Assembly: GCA_016709665.1 (NCBI GenBank)
Contig: JADJMI010000003.1
Coordinates: 243,309-307,308 of the forward strand
Reading direction: 5' to 3'
Source of the DNA: Betaproteobacteria bacterium
GTDB lineage: Bacteria; Pseudomonadota; Gammaproteobacteria; Burkholderiales; Usitatibacteraceae
DNA: 64,000 nt
How positions within the stretch are numbered: position 1 is the first letter of the stretch; every line of letters starts with the position of its first letter. A program made the translations under genes and the position numbers. Shown here piece by piece: positions 9,770 to 18,114 of the stretch. Below the pieces are notes generated by a model, which was given only the letters and a program-made list of their open reading frames with translations, was not told the DNA's origin and did no database searches.

Positions 9770-10694
9770 GGTAGAGTCGCCGCTCCCCGCGATTGTATCC
9801 GTCCCCTTGCCCGCCTCGCGCTCCCGCGTCCTCGTCGCCATGCTCGCCCTGTGCGCGGTGTGGGGCTATTCGTGGATCGCGATGAAGGTCGGCCTCCGGC
9901 ACGCGCACCCCTTCGACTTCGCCGCCCACCGGCTCGTGCTCGGCGCGTTGCTCGTGTTCGCCCTGGCCGGCGCCCGCGGCAGCCGCCTCACCCTTCCCGA
10001 CTACCGCCTCGCGGCCATGCTGGGCTTCGTGCAGGTGGCCGCCTTCGTGCTGCTGTCGCACTACGCCCTCCTCGTCGCCGGGCCCGGCAAGACGGCTGTG
10101 CTCACGTACACCATGCCCTTCTGGATGCTGCTCTTCGCGGCGATGCTGCTCGGCGAGCGGATGCGCGGCGTGCAGTGGCTCGCCGTCGGGGCGGCGTTCG
10201 CCGGGCTCGTGCTCATCGTCTCGCCGTGGCGGCTCACGAGCCTCGAGGGAAGCGTGCTCGCCGTGGCCTCGGGCGCGGTCTGGGCCTTCGCGGCCGTGCT
10301 CTCGAAGAAGTGGTCGGTGAAGGGCGCGGACCTGCTCGCCCTCACGGCATGGCAGCTGCTGTTCGGATCGATTCCGCTGGTGCTGCTCTCGCTCGCGCAC
10401 GACCACCCGGGCGCCTCGTGGAACGGCGAGTACCTGCTGGCGCTCGCCTACGCCACGCTATTCGCGACGGCGGCGGGCTGGGCGCTCTGGACCTACGTGC
10501 TCGCCAACGCCCCGGCGGGCATGGCCGGCCTCAATTCGCTCGGCGTGCCGGTGTTCGCGGTGACGGCCTCGTGGTTGCAGCTGGGGGAGCGACCGACGCC
10601 CGTCGAGTTCGCGGGCATGGCGCTCATCGCGTTCGCGCTCGTTTTCCTCGCGTGGAACGGGCTGAGGCGCGCGGAAGCGACCCCCGTCGACTGA
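9768..10694 (+). CDS. EamA/DMT-superfamily transporter
   Basis: 308-residue polytopic membrane protein with ten predicted helices arranged as two EamA repeats (first from LALCAVWGYSWIAMKVGLRH, second from AVASGAVWAFAAVLSKKWSV). DMT proteins of this type export amino acids, metabolites or drugs; the substrate cannot be read from sequence. The final helix (FAGMALIAFALVFLAWNGL) and the length are typical. ATG 9768 gives a short hydrophilic start, and ATG 9840 is an alternative that would begin directly in helix 1. Confidence 0.85.
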   Translation: MVESPLPAIVSVPLPASRSRVLVAMLALCAVWGYSWIAMKVGLRHAHPFDFAAHRLVLGALLVFALAGARGSRLTLPDYRLAAMLGFVQVAAFVLLSHYALLVAGPGKTAVLTYTMPFWMLLFAAMLLGERMRGVQWLAVGAAFAGLVLIVSPWRLTSLEGSVLAVASGAVWAFAAVLSKKWSVKGADLLALTAWQLLFGSIPLVLLSLAHDHPGASWNGEYLLALAYATLFATAAGWALWTYVLANAPAGMAGLNSLGVPVFAVTASWLQLGERPTPVEFAGMALIAFALVFLAWNGLRRAEATPVD

Positions 10695-10696
10695 CG

Positions 10697-11458
10697 CTAG
10701 CCGGGCGGGCACAACGCGAGGCGCACCGCCTGCAGGACTTCGTCCGACTCGCGATCCTGCACCCACGCGATCACCGCCAGGTCTTCCGCGCGCCATCCCG
10801 GCGCGAGGGAACGGCCATAGGCCAGGGTTCGCGCCTTCACCCCGACGGCGCCCACCTTCTCGACAGTCCTCACGACGTGCTCATGCGCAAGGCGCTCGCC
10901 CCGGTTCTCGCCGGCCCTCACGTCCGTCGCGAGGGCGCCCTGCGTGATCGCCACGTGGAGGTCCGCCGGTGCCGTGACGCCGGGCGCCAGCCCGGCCTCC
11001 ACCTCGGCTTCGAGCGCATCGCCGCGTCGCGCCAACCGAAGTCGCAAGGTGGCGCCGGGCGGCTTCGAGCGCGCGCGGGCGAGCGATTCCGCGAGGGCGG
11101 TGCCGGAATGCCACTTCAGGTCCCGCCCGTCGAGCAGGACCTGGGGCGTGTATACGGTGCGTCCGCCGCCGGCGCGCACGCGGGCCCGCTGGCGTTCGCT
11201 CCATTCCGGTCTCGCGAAACGGTCCTTCCAGCCGAGCGAATCCCAGTAATCGACGTGGAAGGAGAGCGGTATGGCGGCGCCCGGACCGACCGGGAGCCTC
11301 GCGAACCAGCGGTCCGCCGGCGGGCAGCTGTCGCATCCTTCGGAGGTGTAGAGCTCGATCAGCGGGACGCGCTGCGGCCCGCTCTCGACGCGGCATTCGG
11401 CGGCCGTGGCCGCGGCAGGCACGGCGAACGACAAGGCGAGGAACAGGAAGGCTTTCAT
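10697..11458 (-). CDS. Periplasmic DUF1223 thioredoxin-fold protein
   Basis: 253 residues with a signal peptide (MKAFLFLALSFAVPAAATAAE). The mature start (RVPLIELYTSEGCDSCPPADRW) carries a CxxC motif in a thioredoxin-like context, and YTPQVLLDGRD follows as in other DUF1223 proteins. The second half is a beta-rich domain. The family is common in Proteobacteria and has no proven reaction; a periplasmic thiol role is inferred from the CxxC. It lies 53 bases downstream of ppa on the same strand and converges on the exporter gene. Confidence 0.85.
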   Translation of the reverse strand: MKAFLFLALSFAVPAAATAAECRVESGPQRVPLIELYTSEGCDSCPPADRWFARLPVGPGAAIPLSFHVDYWDSLGWKDRFARPEWSERQRARVRAGGGRTVYTPQVLLDGRDLKWHSGTALAESLARARSKPPGATLRLRLARRGDALEAEVEAGLAPGVTAPADLHVAITQGALATDVRAGENRGERLAHEHVVRTVEKVGAVGVKARTLAYGRSLAPGWRAEDLAVIAWVQDRESDEVLQAVRLALCPPG

Positions 11459-11511
11459 CGGCGCTCCGGCGGAAGGCAATGCCGGTGGGTCGCGCCGGAG
11501 CCCGCGTCCTT

Positions 11512-12096
11512 TCAGCGCGCCTTCCTTTTCGGCGCCCCGCGGGCGGCGGCCTTCTTGTCGCCCGCCAGCTTCGCTTCGTAGCGCTTCACGCTCAGCAGGA
11601 TCTCGGCCTTGGCCTCCTCCGGCCCGACCCAGCCCTCGATGCGCACCCACTTGCCGGGCTCGAGGTCCTTGTAGTGGCCGAAGAAGTGCGTGATCTGCGC
11701 GATCATCACCTCGGGCAGGTCGCGCGGCGTCTCGATGTTGCGGTAGAGCGGCGTGAGCTTGTCGATGGGCACGGCGAGCAGCTTGGTGTCCCCGCCCGCC
11801 TCGTCCGTCATCTTGAGCATGCCGATCGGGCGGCAGCGCACCACCACGCCGGGAATGAGCGCGAAGGGGCTCAGGACCAGCACGTCGGCCGGGTCGCCGT
11901 CGTCCGAGAGCGTCTGCGGGATGTAGCCGTAGTTGCACGGGTAGTGCATCGAGGTCTGCACGAACCGGTCCACGAACAGGGCGCCCGTCTCCTTGTCCAC
12001 CTCGAACTTGATGGGGTCGGCGTGGGCCGGTATCTCGATGATCACGTTGAAGTCGTTGGGGACATCCTTGCCGGCGGTGACGCGATTGAGGCTCAT
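11512..12096 (-). CDS. ppa: Inorganic pyrophosphatase, family I
   Basis: 194-residue soluble pyrophosphatase that hydrolyses PPi to drive biosynthesis. Signature residues are present: [23 protein letters not shown], the metal-binding [10 protein letters not shown] (three Asp) and the catalytic stretch [13 protein letters not shown] with [13 protein letters not shown]. The C-terminus has a basic tail ([14 protein letters not shown]) longer than the E. coli enzyme's. The ATG at 12096 starts [18 protein letters not shown], as in many betaproteobacterial Ppa proteins. It diverges from the HNH gene across a 133-bp gap. Confidence 0.96.
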   Translation of the reverse strand: MSLNRVTAGKDVPNDFNVIIEIPAHADPIKFEVDKETGALFVDRFVQTSMHYPCNYGYIPQTLSDDGDPADVLVLSPFALIPGVVVRCRPIGMLKMTDEAGGDTKLLAVPIDKLTPLYRNIETPRDLPEVMIAQITHFFGHYKDLEPGKWVRIEGWVGPEEAKAEILLSVKRYEAKLAGDKKAAARGAPKRKAR

Positions 12097-12229
12097 GGCG
12101 ATCTTTCGGGTGGGAGACGGGGGCGACGCGTGGGGCGCCCGCGATATGGTAGATTTTGGCTGGCACCGGACGTCATTATCGCAAGTTCCCGTTTTGTCAG
12201 GCAAAAGAGCCTTTTCGCGGAATGGAGAG

Positions 12230-12808
12230 ATGAACCGTACGCATCCGCTCATCCTCACGCTGGACCAGCACGGCATCCCGCACCGCTGGGTGTCGTGGCA
12301 GCAGGCCGTGTGGTACTACGCCAAGGATCGCGTCGCCTGGGAGACGGGCCGCGAGGCCTTCACGGTGTGGGGCGGGCGTTCGCACATGACGGGCGCGCGC
12401 TCGAGCATCACCGCCAACTCGATCATCGCCATCAAGGGCAAGGCGCTCGCGATCAAGGGCTTCCACCAGGTCCCGCCCCTCAACAACCGCGAACTTTTCC
12501 ACCGCGACCGCGCCGTCTGCGCCTTCTGCGGCGGCGATTTCCCGCCGCTTCGCCTCACCTGCGACCACATCCAGCCGCTCTCGCGCGGCGGCCGCGACAC
12601 CTGGATGAACGTCGTGACCGCGTGCCGCGCGTGCAACCAGAAGAAGGGCAACCGCACGCCGGAGGAGGCGCGCATGCAGCTCCTCTACGCGCCTTACGTG
12701 CCCAACCGCGCCGAGTTCCTCATCCTGGCCAACCGCCGCATCCTGGCCGACCAGATGGAATTCCTGAAGCAGCACGTGTCCGCGAATTCACGGGTGCACG
12801 GCGCGTAG
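12230..12808 (+). CDS. HNH endonuclease-domain protein
   Basis: 192 residues. The C-terminal half carries a zinc-binding HNH motif: [10 protein letters not shown], then [31 protein letters not shown], with both CxxC pairs and the catalytic His in CDHI. The N-terminal 90 residues are not recognised. Stand-alone proteins of this kind are common in betaproteobacteria, usually without a known target, so restriction or repair is only possible. GGAGA lies just before the ATG. No methylase or phage gene is adjacent. Confidence 0.85.
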   Translation: MNRTHPLILTLDQHGIPHRWVSWQQAVWYYAKDRVAWETGREAFTVWGGRSHMTGARSSITANSIIAIKGKALAIKGFHQVPPLNNRELFHRDRAVCAFCGGDFPPLRLTCDHIQPLSRGGRDTWMNVVTACRACNQKKGNRTPEEARMQLLYAPYVPNRAEFLILANRRILADQMEFLKQHVSANSRVHGA

Positions 12809-12819
12809 GTCCCGGGCCG

Positions 12820-13887
12820 CTAGCTGCAGAACCCCAGGATCTTCTCCTCGCCCGAGCACGCCTTGCCCGGGGCGCGCACCGGCGTCCCGGCCTTCGCCCG
12901 GGCGGCGCAGTTGCGCAGTTCCCTGGCGGTCGGGCCGTAATAGCTCCATCCCGGCGGCAGCTTCGCGAGCTCGAGGCCGACCTCCTTCCACTTCGGATGG
13001 CCCTTTTCCTGGAGCGTGGGGAAATTGGCGCACAGCGAGCGCGCGAACTTCGACAGGTGCGACACGGTTCCGCCCAGGTTGAAGTCGTAGGTGACGAGGT
13101 ACGCGCCGACGCCGACCGTGGTGAAGTCGTCCTTGATCAGGTGCGGGTAGCTTTTCGCCTGGATGCGGGCGGCCGCGTAGACCTCGAGGGACTTCTTGCT
13201 CGCGGGGTGGTCGGGATCGAACTTGAGCAGCTTGATGTACTTCTGCGCCTCGGGCTTCATGTTCGAGATGAGGGGCGCGGGCTGGCCGGCCGCGACCGTC
13301 ACGACGTCCACCGACTTGTCGCCGATGAGCTTCACGAGCGCCTCCTCGTTCGACAGGAAGCTCGCCTGGGATTCGGGCAGCGGGCCGCCGAACATCTGCC
13401 GGTAGAGCGTGTGGGTGATGAGCGCCGCGCCGCTGCCGACGATGCCGCCGTTGATCTTCGCGTCCTTGATCTCGTGCAGGTAGTTGAGCGGCGAGTCGGC
13501 CCGGACGATGTAGTGGATCTCGGTGTTGTAGAGCGGCAGGAGCACGCGCAGCGGGCGGATGATGGTGGCGGCCTCGGCGTTGTTCGCCTGGGCGCGGTCG
13601 ACGAAGGCCTGGTACACGTCGGCCTGGACGATCGCGAACTTCACGCCCGGGTCGTAGCGCAGGTGCTTGATGTTCGCCGCCGAACCCGCCGTGGGCAGCA
13701 CCTCGAGCGCGATGTCGGCATCGGGCGCGACGAACTTCGCGAGGTCGTTGCCGATCGCGAAGTACGTTCCCTTCTCGTTGGCGGTGACGATCCGGTACTC
13801 CGCCGCCGCGTGGGCGTCCGCGCCGGCGAGCGCGGCCGCCGCGGCCATCGCCGCGAACGCCTTGGCCATCGATTTCCTGGTTTCCAT
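12820..13887 (-). CDS. TAXI-family TRAP transporter solute receptor
   Basis: 355-residue periplasmic binding protein with a signal peptide (MAKAFAAMAAAAALAGADAHA). The mature start EYRIVTANEKGTYFAIGNDLAKFV and the later LEVLPTAGSAANIKHL and VDVVTVAAGQPAPL match TAXI receptors, which capture an organic acid or amino acid for a TRAP permease. No TRAP permease gene lies in the window. GGGAGA is placed 7 bases before the ATG at 13887, one base after the upstream gene's stop, so the two genes form an operon. The C-terminus has a Cys-rich extension (CAARAK...KACSGEEKILGFC). Confidence 0.85.
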   Translation of the reverse strand: METRKSMAKAFAAMAAAAALAGADAHAAAEYRIVTANEKGTYFAIGNDLAKFVAPDADIALEVLPTAGSAANIKHLRYDPGVKFAIVQADVYQAFVDRAQANNAEAATIIRPLRVLLPLYNTEIHYIVRADSPLNYLHEIKDAKINGGIVGSGAALITHTLYRQMFGGPLPESQASFLSNEEALVKLIGDKSVDVVTVAAGQPAPLISNMKPEAQKYIKLLKFDPDHPASKKSLEVYAAARIQAKSYPHLIKDDFTTVGVGAYLVTYDFNLGGTVSHLSKFARSLCANFPTLQEKGHPKWKEVGLELAKLPPGWSYYGPTARELRNCAARAKAGTPVRAPGKACSGEEKILGFCS

Positions 13888-13888
13888 C

Positions 13889-14788
13889 CTAGGGTCTCCC
13901 ACGGGGCGCGGCGGGGTCGCACAGTCCGAGGGCCGCGATAGCCTCGGTGCAGGCCTCGATGCGAGGCGGTTTGGGCACGGCGGGCGCCGCGGGCGGCGTC
14001 CGTGACGGGATGGCCGCGGGCGACGACGGGGCGGGGACGGCCTCGGCCGGAGCCTTGCGCGAGCCTTGCGTCCTTCGCGCCGGGGGATCGCCGGACGTCG
14101 ACGACCGCGTATCGAGGCTGGCGGATGGCGCGGCGCCCTTGGCGGGTACCGGAGGATCTTTCGGTGCCGGGTTGGCCGCGCTCACGGGTGCCGGCGCGGG
14201 AGTGGCGCCGGTCGTGGCTGGCGACACCGCGGCCGGTGTTGCCGCCGCCGGGGGCGCGGAAGTGTTCGTCGGCACCGGCGAGGTGCCGCGCGAAGCGAAC
14301 CAGGCGATCACGACGACGAGAACGACGGCGGCGACGCCGGCCGCCTTGTCGATACCCCGCCGCCAGCGCGGCTGCGTGCCGCCCACCGTGGCCGGGGATT
14401 CGACCGTGGCGTCCTTCTCGCGCGGAACGGAAGGGGCTGCCGCGATCGCCGCTGCGCCGGAGCCGGCCGAAGCCGCCGCCGCCCGCTCGAAGATCGAAGC
14501 GCGCGCGATGAGGCTCGGGGGAGGCAAGGCCGTGCCCGGAAGCGTCACCTCGGGCAATGCCGGCTCCGCGGGCGCGGCGGGAATGGCGGATTCCTCGGGC
14601 GCTTCGCGACTTGCCGACGCCGGCTTCGCGAGCGCCGCATGACATTGGTAACAGGTCCCGGCCGCCACCTTGTTCACGGCCCCGCAATCCGGGCACGGCA
14701 CCAGGTCCAGCTTGGCACTGCATTGCGCGCAGAACTCCGCCTGGGGCGGGTTCCGGTGGTCGCAGAAAGGACAGACGAGTGGTTCCAT
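13889..14788 (-). CDS. Double zinc-ribbon membrane protein
   Basis: 299 residues. The first 50 residues hold two zinc ribbons (CPFCDHRNPPQAEFCAQC and CPDCGAVNKVAAGTCYQC). A low-complexity Ala/Pro linker leads to one membrane span (about 168-188, AAGVAAVVLVVVIAWFASRG), a second Pro/Ala-rich region and a conserved-looking tail (RIEACTEAIAALGLCD). The ribbons would lie in the cytoplasm and the tail in the periplasm. Function is unknown. It is probably coexpressed with the TAXI receptor that starts one base after its stop. The ATG 14788 removes an unlikely basic extension. Confidence 0.7.
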   Translation of the reverse strand: MEPLVCPFCDHRNPPQAEFCAQCSAKLDLVPCPDCGAVNKVAAGTCYQCHAALAKPASASREAPEESAIPAAPAEPALPEVTLPGTALPPPSLIARASIFERAAAASAGSGAAAIAAAPSVPREKDATVESPATVGGTQPRWRRGIDKAAGVAAVVLVVVIAWFASRGTSPVPTNTSAPPAAATPAAVSPATTGATPAPAPVSAANPAPKDPPVPAKGAAPSASLDTRSSTSGDPPARRTQGSRKAPAEAVPAPSSPAAIPSRTPPAAPAVPKPPRIEACTEAIAALGLCDPAAPRGRP

Positions 14789-14921
14789 GCGTGCGCGGCT
14801 CCGGCCGCCCGGCCTGCGGCGGCGGTTCCTTGTCGGTTTCGGATCCCGGCGCCCCTGCGACGCCGTTGCAGCCAATTCACCACAGAGCGCCGGGACGGGC
14901 AACGGCCCGCCCGTTACAACT

Positions 14922-16298
14922 TCAACCTGGGGTGCGGAAGCGGGCGCGCACCGCGGCGCGATCGGGCTTGCCGTTCGCGAGCCGCGGAATCTCGCGCTCG
15001 AAGGCGATGCGCGGCAGCTTGTAGCGCGCGATCCGGGTCCCGAGGAACGCCAGCAGGTCCGGTTCGGCGTTCCCGCGCGTCACGACCAGCGCGAGCGGCA
15101 CCTCGCCCCAGCGTTCGTCCGGCACGCCCACCACGAGAGCATCCGTCACGCCGGGGTGCGCGAGGAGCGCCTGTTCGATCTCCGCGGGGTAGACGTTCTC
15201 TCCTCCCGAGACGATGAGGTCGTCGCGCCGCGCGAGCACGCGCAGGTTGCCGTTCGCGTCGATCTCGCCCAGGTCGCCCGTGCGAAGCCAGCCGTCCCGC
15301 AGGACCGCCGCGGTGGCGTCCTCGTCATCGAGGTAGCCGCGCATCACCACGGGGCCTCGCACGTCGATCACGCCGTCCGGCGCCACGCGCAGGTCGATGC
15401 CCGGCAGCGCCCGTCCCGCGGTGAGCCTTGCCTCGCGATCCGCGTCCGGCCGCACGAGCGTCACCATGGCGCAGCTTTCGGTGAGGCCGTAGGTCGCGAT
15501 CGCCTGGGGGCACGCCTCGACGAGCGCGGCGCTCACCGGACCGCCGCCGACCACGGCCGCCTTCACGTGCGCGGGGAGCCCACGACCGCCCCGCCCTTCG
15601 AGGACGCGGCGAAGCGTCGCGTCGACCACGGAGAGATGCGTCACGGGAGACCGCTCGATCGCAAGGACGAGGTCGTCCGCGGAGAAGGACGCGGGCAACT
15701 CGATGCACGCGCCCGCGCCCAGGCAACGCTCGAGGATGCCGAGCCCGCCCACGTGGAAGAAGGGCAGCGAGGCGAGCCAGCGGTCGCCCGGCGCGAGGGG
15801 CAGCACGGCGGCGGCGGCACGCGCGGAAGCGATGCGATTGGCCCGCGTGATCGCCGCGCCCTTGGGCCGGCCGGTGGTGCCCGAGGTGAACACGATGGCG
15901 GCATCGCGGGACGGGTCGCCCGTCTCGCCCGCCGCGCCGGTCTCGCCCGGCACGACGCGCCGCCATTCGTCGAACCCCACCCAGCGCGTGCCCGCGGGAG
16001 CGCGCGCTGCCAGCTCGTCGCTCGCGAGGGCGATTCGCGGTCGCGCGAGCGCGAGCTGCCACTCGATCTCGGGGTCGGCGAGGCGCGTGTTGAGCGGAAC
16101 GAGCACCGCGCCCGCCCTTTCGACCGCGAGGCAGGCGACGATCCACGCCACGGAATTCGGGGCCCAGAGCCCCACGCGATCGCCCGCGGCGACGCCGAGC
16201 GCGCGCAGCCGTCCCGTCGCCGTGGCCACGCGCGCCGCGAGTTCGCGATAGTCGAGGCTTTCGCCGTCCGCGGCGAGGGCGGGCGCGTCGGGAATCAT
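14922..16298 (-). CDS. menE: 2-Succinylbenzoate-CoA ligase
   Basis: 458-residue acyl-adenylate-forming enzyme that activates o-succinylbenzoate with ATP and CoA. The AMP-binding signature FTSGTTGRPKGAAIT, the adenine loop YGLTESCAM, the hinge region GYLDDEDATAAVLRDGWLRTGDLG and the C-terminal catalytic Lys in LANGKPDRAAV are all present. The length fits MenE better than long fatty acyl ligases. The ATG overlaps the menC stop (ATGA). Gene order menF-menDH-menB-menC-menE on one strand fixes the pathway assignment. Confidence 0.92.
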   Translation of the reverse strand: MIPDAPALAADGESLDYRELAARVATATGRLRALGVAAGDRVGLWAPNSVAWIVACLAVERAGAVLVPLNTRLADPEIEWQLALARPRIALASDELAARAPAGTRWVGFDEWRRVVPGETGAAGETGDPSRDAAIVFTSGTTGRPKGAAITRANRIASARAAAAVLPLAPGDRWLASLPFFHVGGLGILERCLGAGACIELPASFSADDLVLAIERSPVTHLSVVDATLRRVLEGRGGRGLPAHVKAAVVGGGPVSAALVEACPQAIATYGLTESCAMVTLVRPDADREARLTAGRALPGIDLRVAPDGVIDVRGPVVMRGYLDDEDATAAVLRDGWLRTGDLGEIDANGNLRVLARRDDLIVSGGENVYPAEIEQALLAHPGVTDALVVGVPDERWGEVPLALVVTRGNAEPDLLAFLGTRIARYKLPRIAFEREIPRLANGKPDRAAVRARFRTPG

Positions 16299-17263
16299 GA
16301 CGGGTACGCGCGCATTCGCACGCCGAGCCCCGGGCCGGCGGGCAGCGCGAGGCGGCCGCCCGCGACGCCCGGCAATCCCGCGAGCGGGGTCTCGACGAGC
16401 AGGTCCGCCGTCGCGAGACCGTGGACGCCTTCCGGCCCGGGCAGGCTCGCAGCGAGGTGGAGTGCGCCCGCGATGCCCACGGCCGTGTCGAAGCACGACG
16501 TGATCGTGACGACGAGCCCGGCCTCGATCGCCGCCACCGCGAGTTCGCGCGTGGGCGTCGGCCCGCCCAGGGCCATGGGCTTGAGCACGAGCGCGTGCAC
16601 GCCCCGGGATCTCACCGCGGCCCAGCCCGCCTCGCGCGTCCGGGCATCGAGGGCGATCGGCACGCCGGCTCCGCGAAGCGAAGCGCCGTCGCCTTGCACC
16701 GGATCCTCCGCGTACTCGATGTCGTGGGGCGCGATGGCGCGCAGCACCCGCCGCGCGGTCGGCTCGTCCCACGCGCCGTTGGCGTCGACGCGGATGCGCA
16801 TCGCCGGGCCCACGCGGCGGCGCACTTCCGCGACGCGCGCGATGTCGGCCTCGGGCGCTTGCGCGCCGACCTTGAGCTTCACCGTCCCGTAGCCCTGCGC
16901 GGCGAAAGCCGCCGCTTCCTCCGCCGCGGCCTCGATGCCTGCCGCGGTGACGAGCGCGTTGCAGGCGACGCCCGGTCGGGGCGTGGCGCCCCAGGCCGCC
17001 GCGAGGGGCCGGCCGGAACGGCGCCCCTCGAGGTCGAGCCGCGCGAGGTCGAGCGCGCCCGCGCGCCAGGGCTCGCATTCGACGGCAAGAGCGGCCTCTT
17101 GCGCACTGGCGAGCGGTTCGAGAGGCGCGGCCTCGCCCAGCCCTTCGTGGCCTTCGCCGTCCGCGACACGCAGCCACGCGCCGCGGCGCACCGTCCACGG
17201 CCCCGCCCCCGTCGCCACCGGCGTGCGGAAGGCGATCGCGTAGGGAACGAACTCGCCGCGCAC
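16295..17263 (-). CDS. menC: o-Succinylbenzoate synthase
   Basis: 322-residue enolase-superfamily enzyme that dehydrates SHCHC to o-succinylbenzoate. Catalytic and metal residues are visible: KxK in TVKLKVG, Asp in RVDANGAW, Glu in EYAEDP, Asp in IALDART and the second Lys in VLKPMALGG. The best start is GTG 17263 (VRGEFVPYAIAF), 11 bases after the menB stop. No upstream ATG is available before the menB coding end. The product feeds MenE, encoded directly after it with a 4-base overlap. Confidence 0.9.
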   Translation of the reverse strand: MRGEFVPYAIAFRTPVATGAGPWTVRRGAWLRVADGEGHEGLGEAAPLEPLASAQEAALAVECEPWRAGALDLARLDLEGRRSGRPLAAAWGATPRPGVACNALVTAAGIEAAAEEAAAFAAQGYGTVKLKVGAQAPEADIARVAEVRRRVGPAMRIRVDANGAWDEPTARRVLRAIAPHDIEYAEDPVQGDGASLRGAGVPIALDARTREAGWAAVRSRGVHALVLKPMALGGPTPTRELAVAAIEAGLVVTITSCFDTAVGIAGALHLAASLPGPEGVHGLATADLLVETPLAGLPGVAGGRLALPAGPGLGVRMRAYPS

Positions 17264-17274
17264 GTCGCCGGGCG

Positions 17275-18114
17275 TCAGGGCACGCGCTTGAACTTGGAGA
17301 AGTCGGGCTTGCGCTTCTCCACGTAGGCGTTGCGGCCTTCCTGCGCCTCCGCGCTCATGTAGTAGAGCAGCGTCGCGTTGCCGGCGAGTTCCTGCACGCC
17401 CGACTCGCCGTCGTACACGGCGTTGAAGGCGCTCTTGAGGCACCGCAGCGCGAGCGGGCTGTGCTGCAGCATCTCGCGGCACAGGGCCACCGTCGCCTCC
17501 TCGAGCTGCGCGAGCGGCACGACCTCGTTCACGAGGCCCATGTCGAGGGCCTGCTTCGCGTCGTACTGGCGGCACGTGAACCAGATCTCCTTGGCCTTCT
17601 TCGGGCCCACCAGGTCGGCGAGGATGGACGAGCCGAAGCCGCCGTCGAAGCTGCCCACGCGCGGGCCCGTCTGGCCGAAGCGCGCGTTGTCCGCGGCGAT
17701 GGTGAGGTCGCACACCACGTGCAGCACGTGGCCGCCGCCGATGGCGTAGCCCGCGACCATCGCCACGACGGGCTTGGGGCAGGAGCGGATCGATTTCTGC
17801 AGGTCGAGCACGTTCAGGCGCGGCACGCCGTCGAAGCCCACGTAGCCCTGGTCGCCGCGCACGCGCTGGTCGCCCCCCGAGCAGAAGGCGAGGTCGCCCG
17901 CGCCCGTGAGCACGATGACGCCGATGGCCGGGTCCTCGCGCGCGTCGTTGAAGGCGGTCGTGAGCTCGGCCAGCGTCTTGGGCCGGAACGCGTTCCTCAC
18001 CTCCGGCCGGTTGATCGTGAGCCTGGCGATGCCCTCGGCCTTGTCGTAGTGGATGTCCTCGAACGTGCCGATGCGCTGCCAGTCGGCGGCCGGGCGGATG
18101 GTGGTGGTGGTCAT
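17275..18114 (-). CDS. menB: 1,4-Dihydroxy-2-naphthoyl-CoA synthase
   Basis: 279-residue crotonase-family enzyme that closes the second ring of the naphthoquinone. It shows SGGDQRVRG in the oxyanion-hole region, [19 protein letters not shown], the long MenB-specific run around [21 protein letters not shown], and the closing [13 protein letters not shown] found in enterobacterial MenB. It overlaps the menDH gene by 4 bases (ATGA). An unusual N-terminus ([12 protein letters not shown]) precedes the conserved domain. Confidence 0.96.
   Translation of the reverse strand: MTTTTIRPAADWQRIGTFEDIHYDKAEGIARLTINRPEVRNAFRPKTLAELTTAFNDAREDPAIGVIVLTGAGDLAFCSGGDQRVRGDQGYVGFDGVPRLNVLDLQKSIRSCPKPVVAMVAGYAIGGGHVLHVVCDLTIAADNARFGQTGPRVGSFDGGFGSSILADLVGPKKAKEIWFTCRQYDAKQALDMGLVNEVVPLAQLEEATVALCREMLQHSPLALRCLKSAFNAVYDGESGVQELAGNATLLYYMSAEAQEGRNAYVEKRKPDFSKFKRVP

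Noticed and set aside
12230..12808. HNH gene as part of a restriction or phage module
   Set aside because: Neighbours are housekeeping genes (ppa, a TAXI receptor); there is no methylase, integrase or phage gene and no composition change.
12820..13887. Complete TRAP transport system
   Set aside because: Only the TAXI receptor is present. Flanking genes are a zinc-ribbon protein and an HNH protein, with no DctM/DctQ-like permease.
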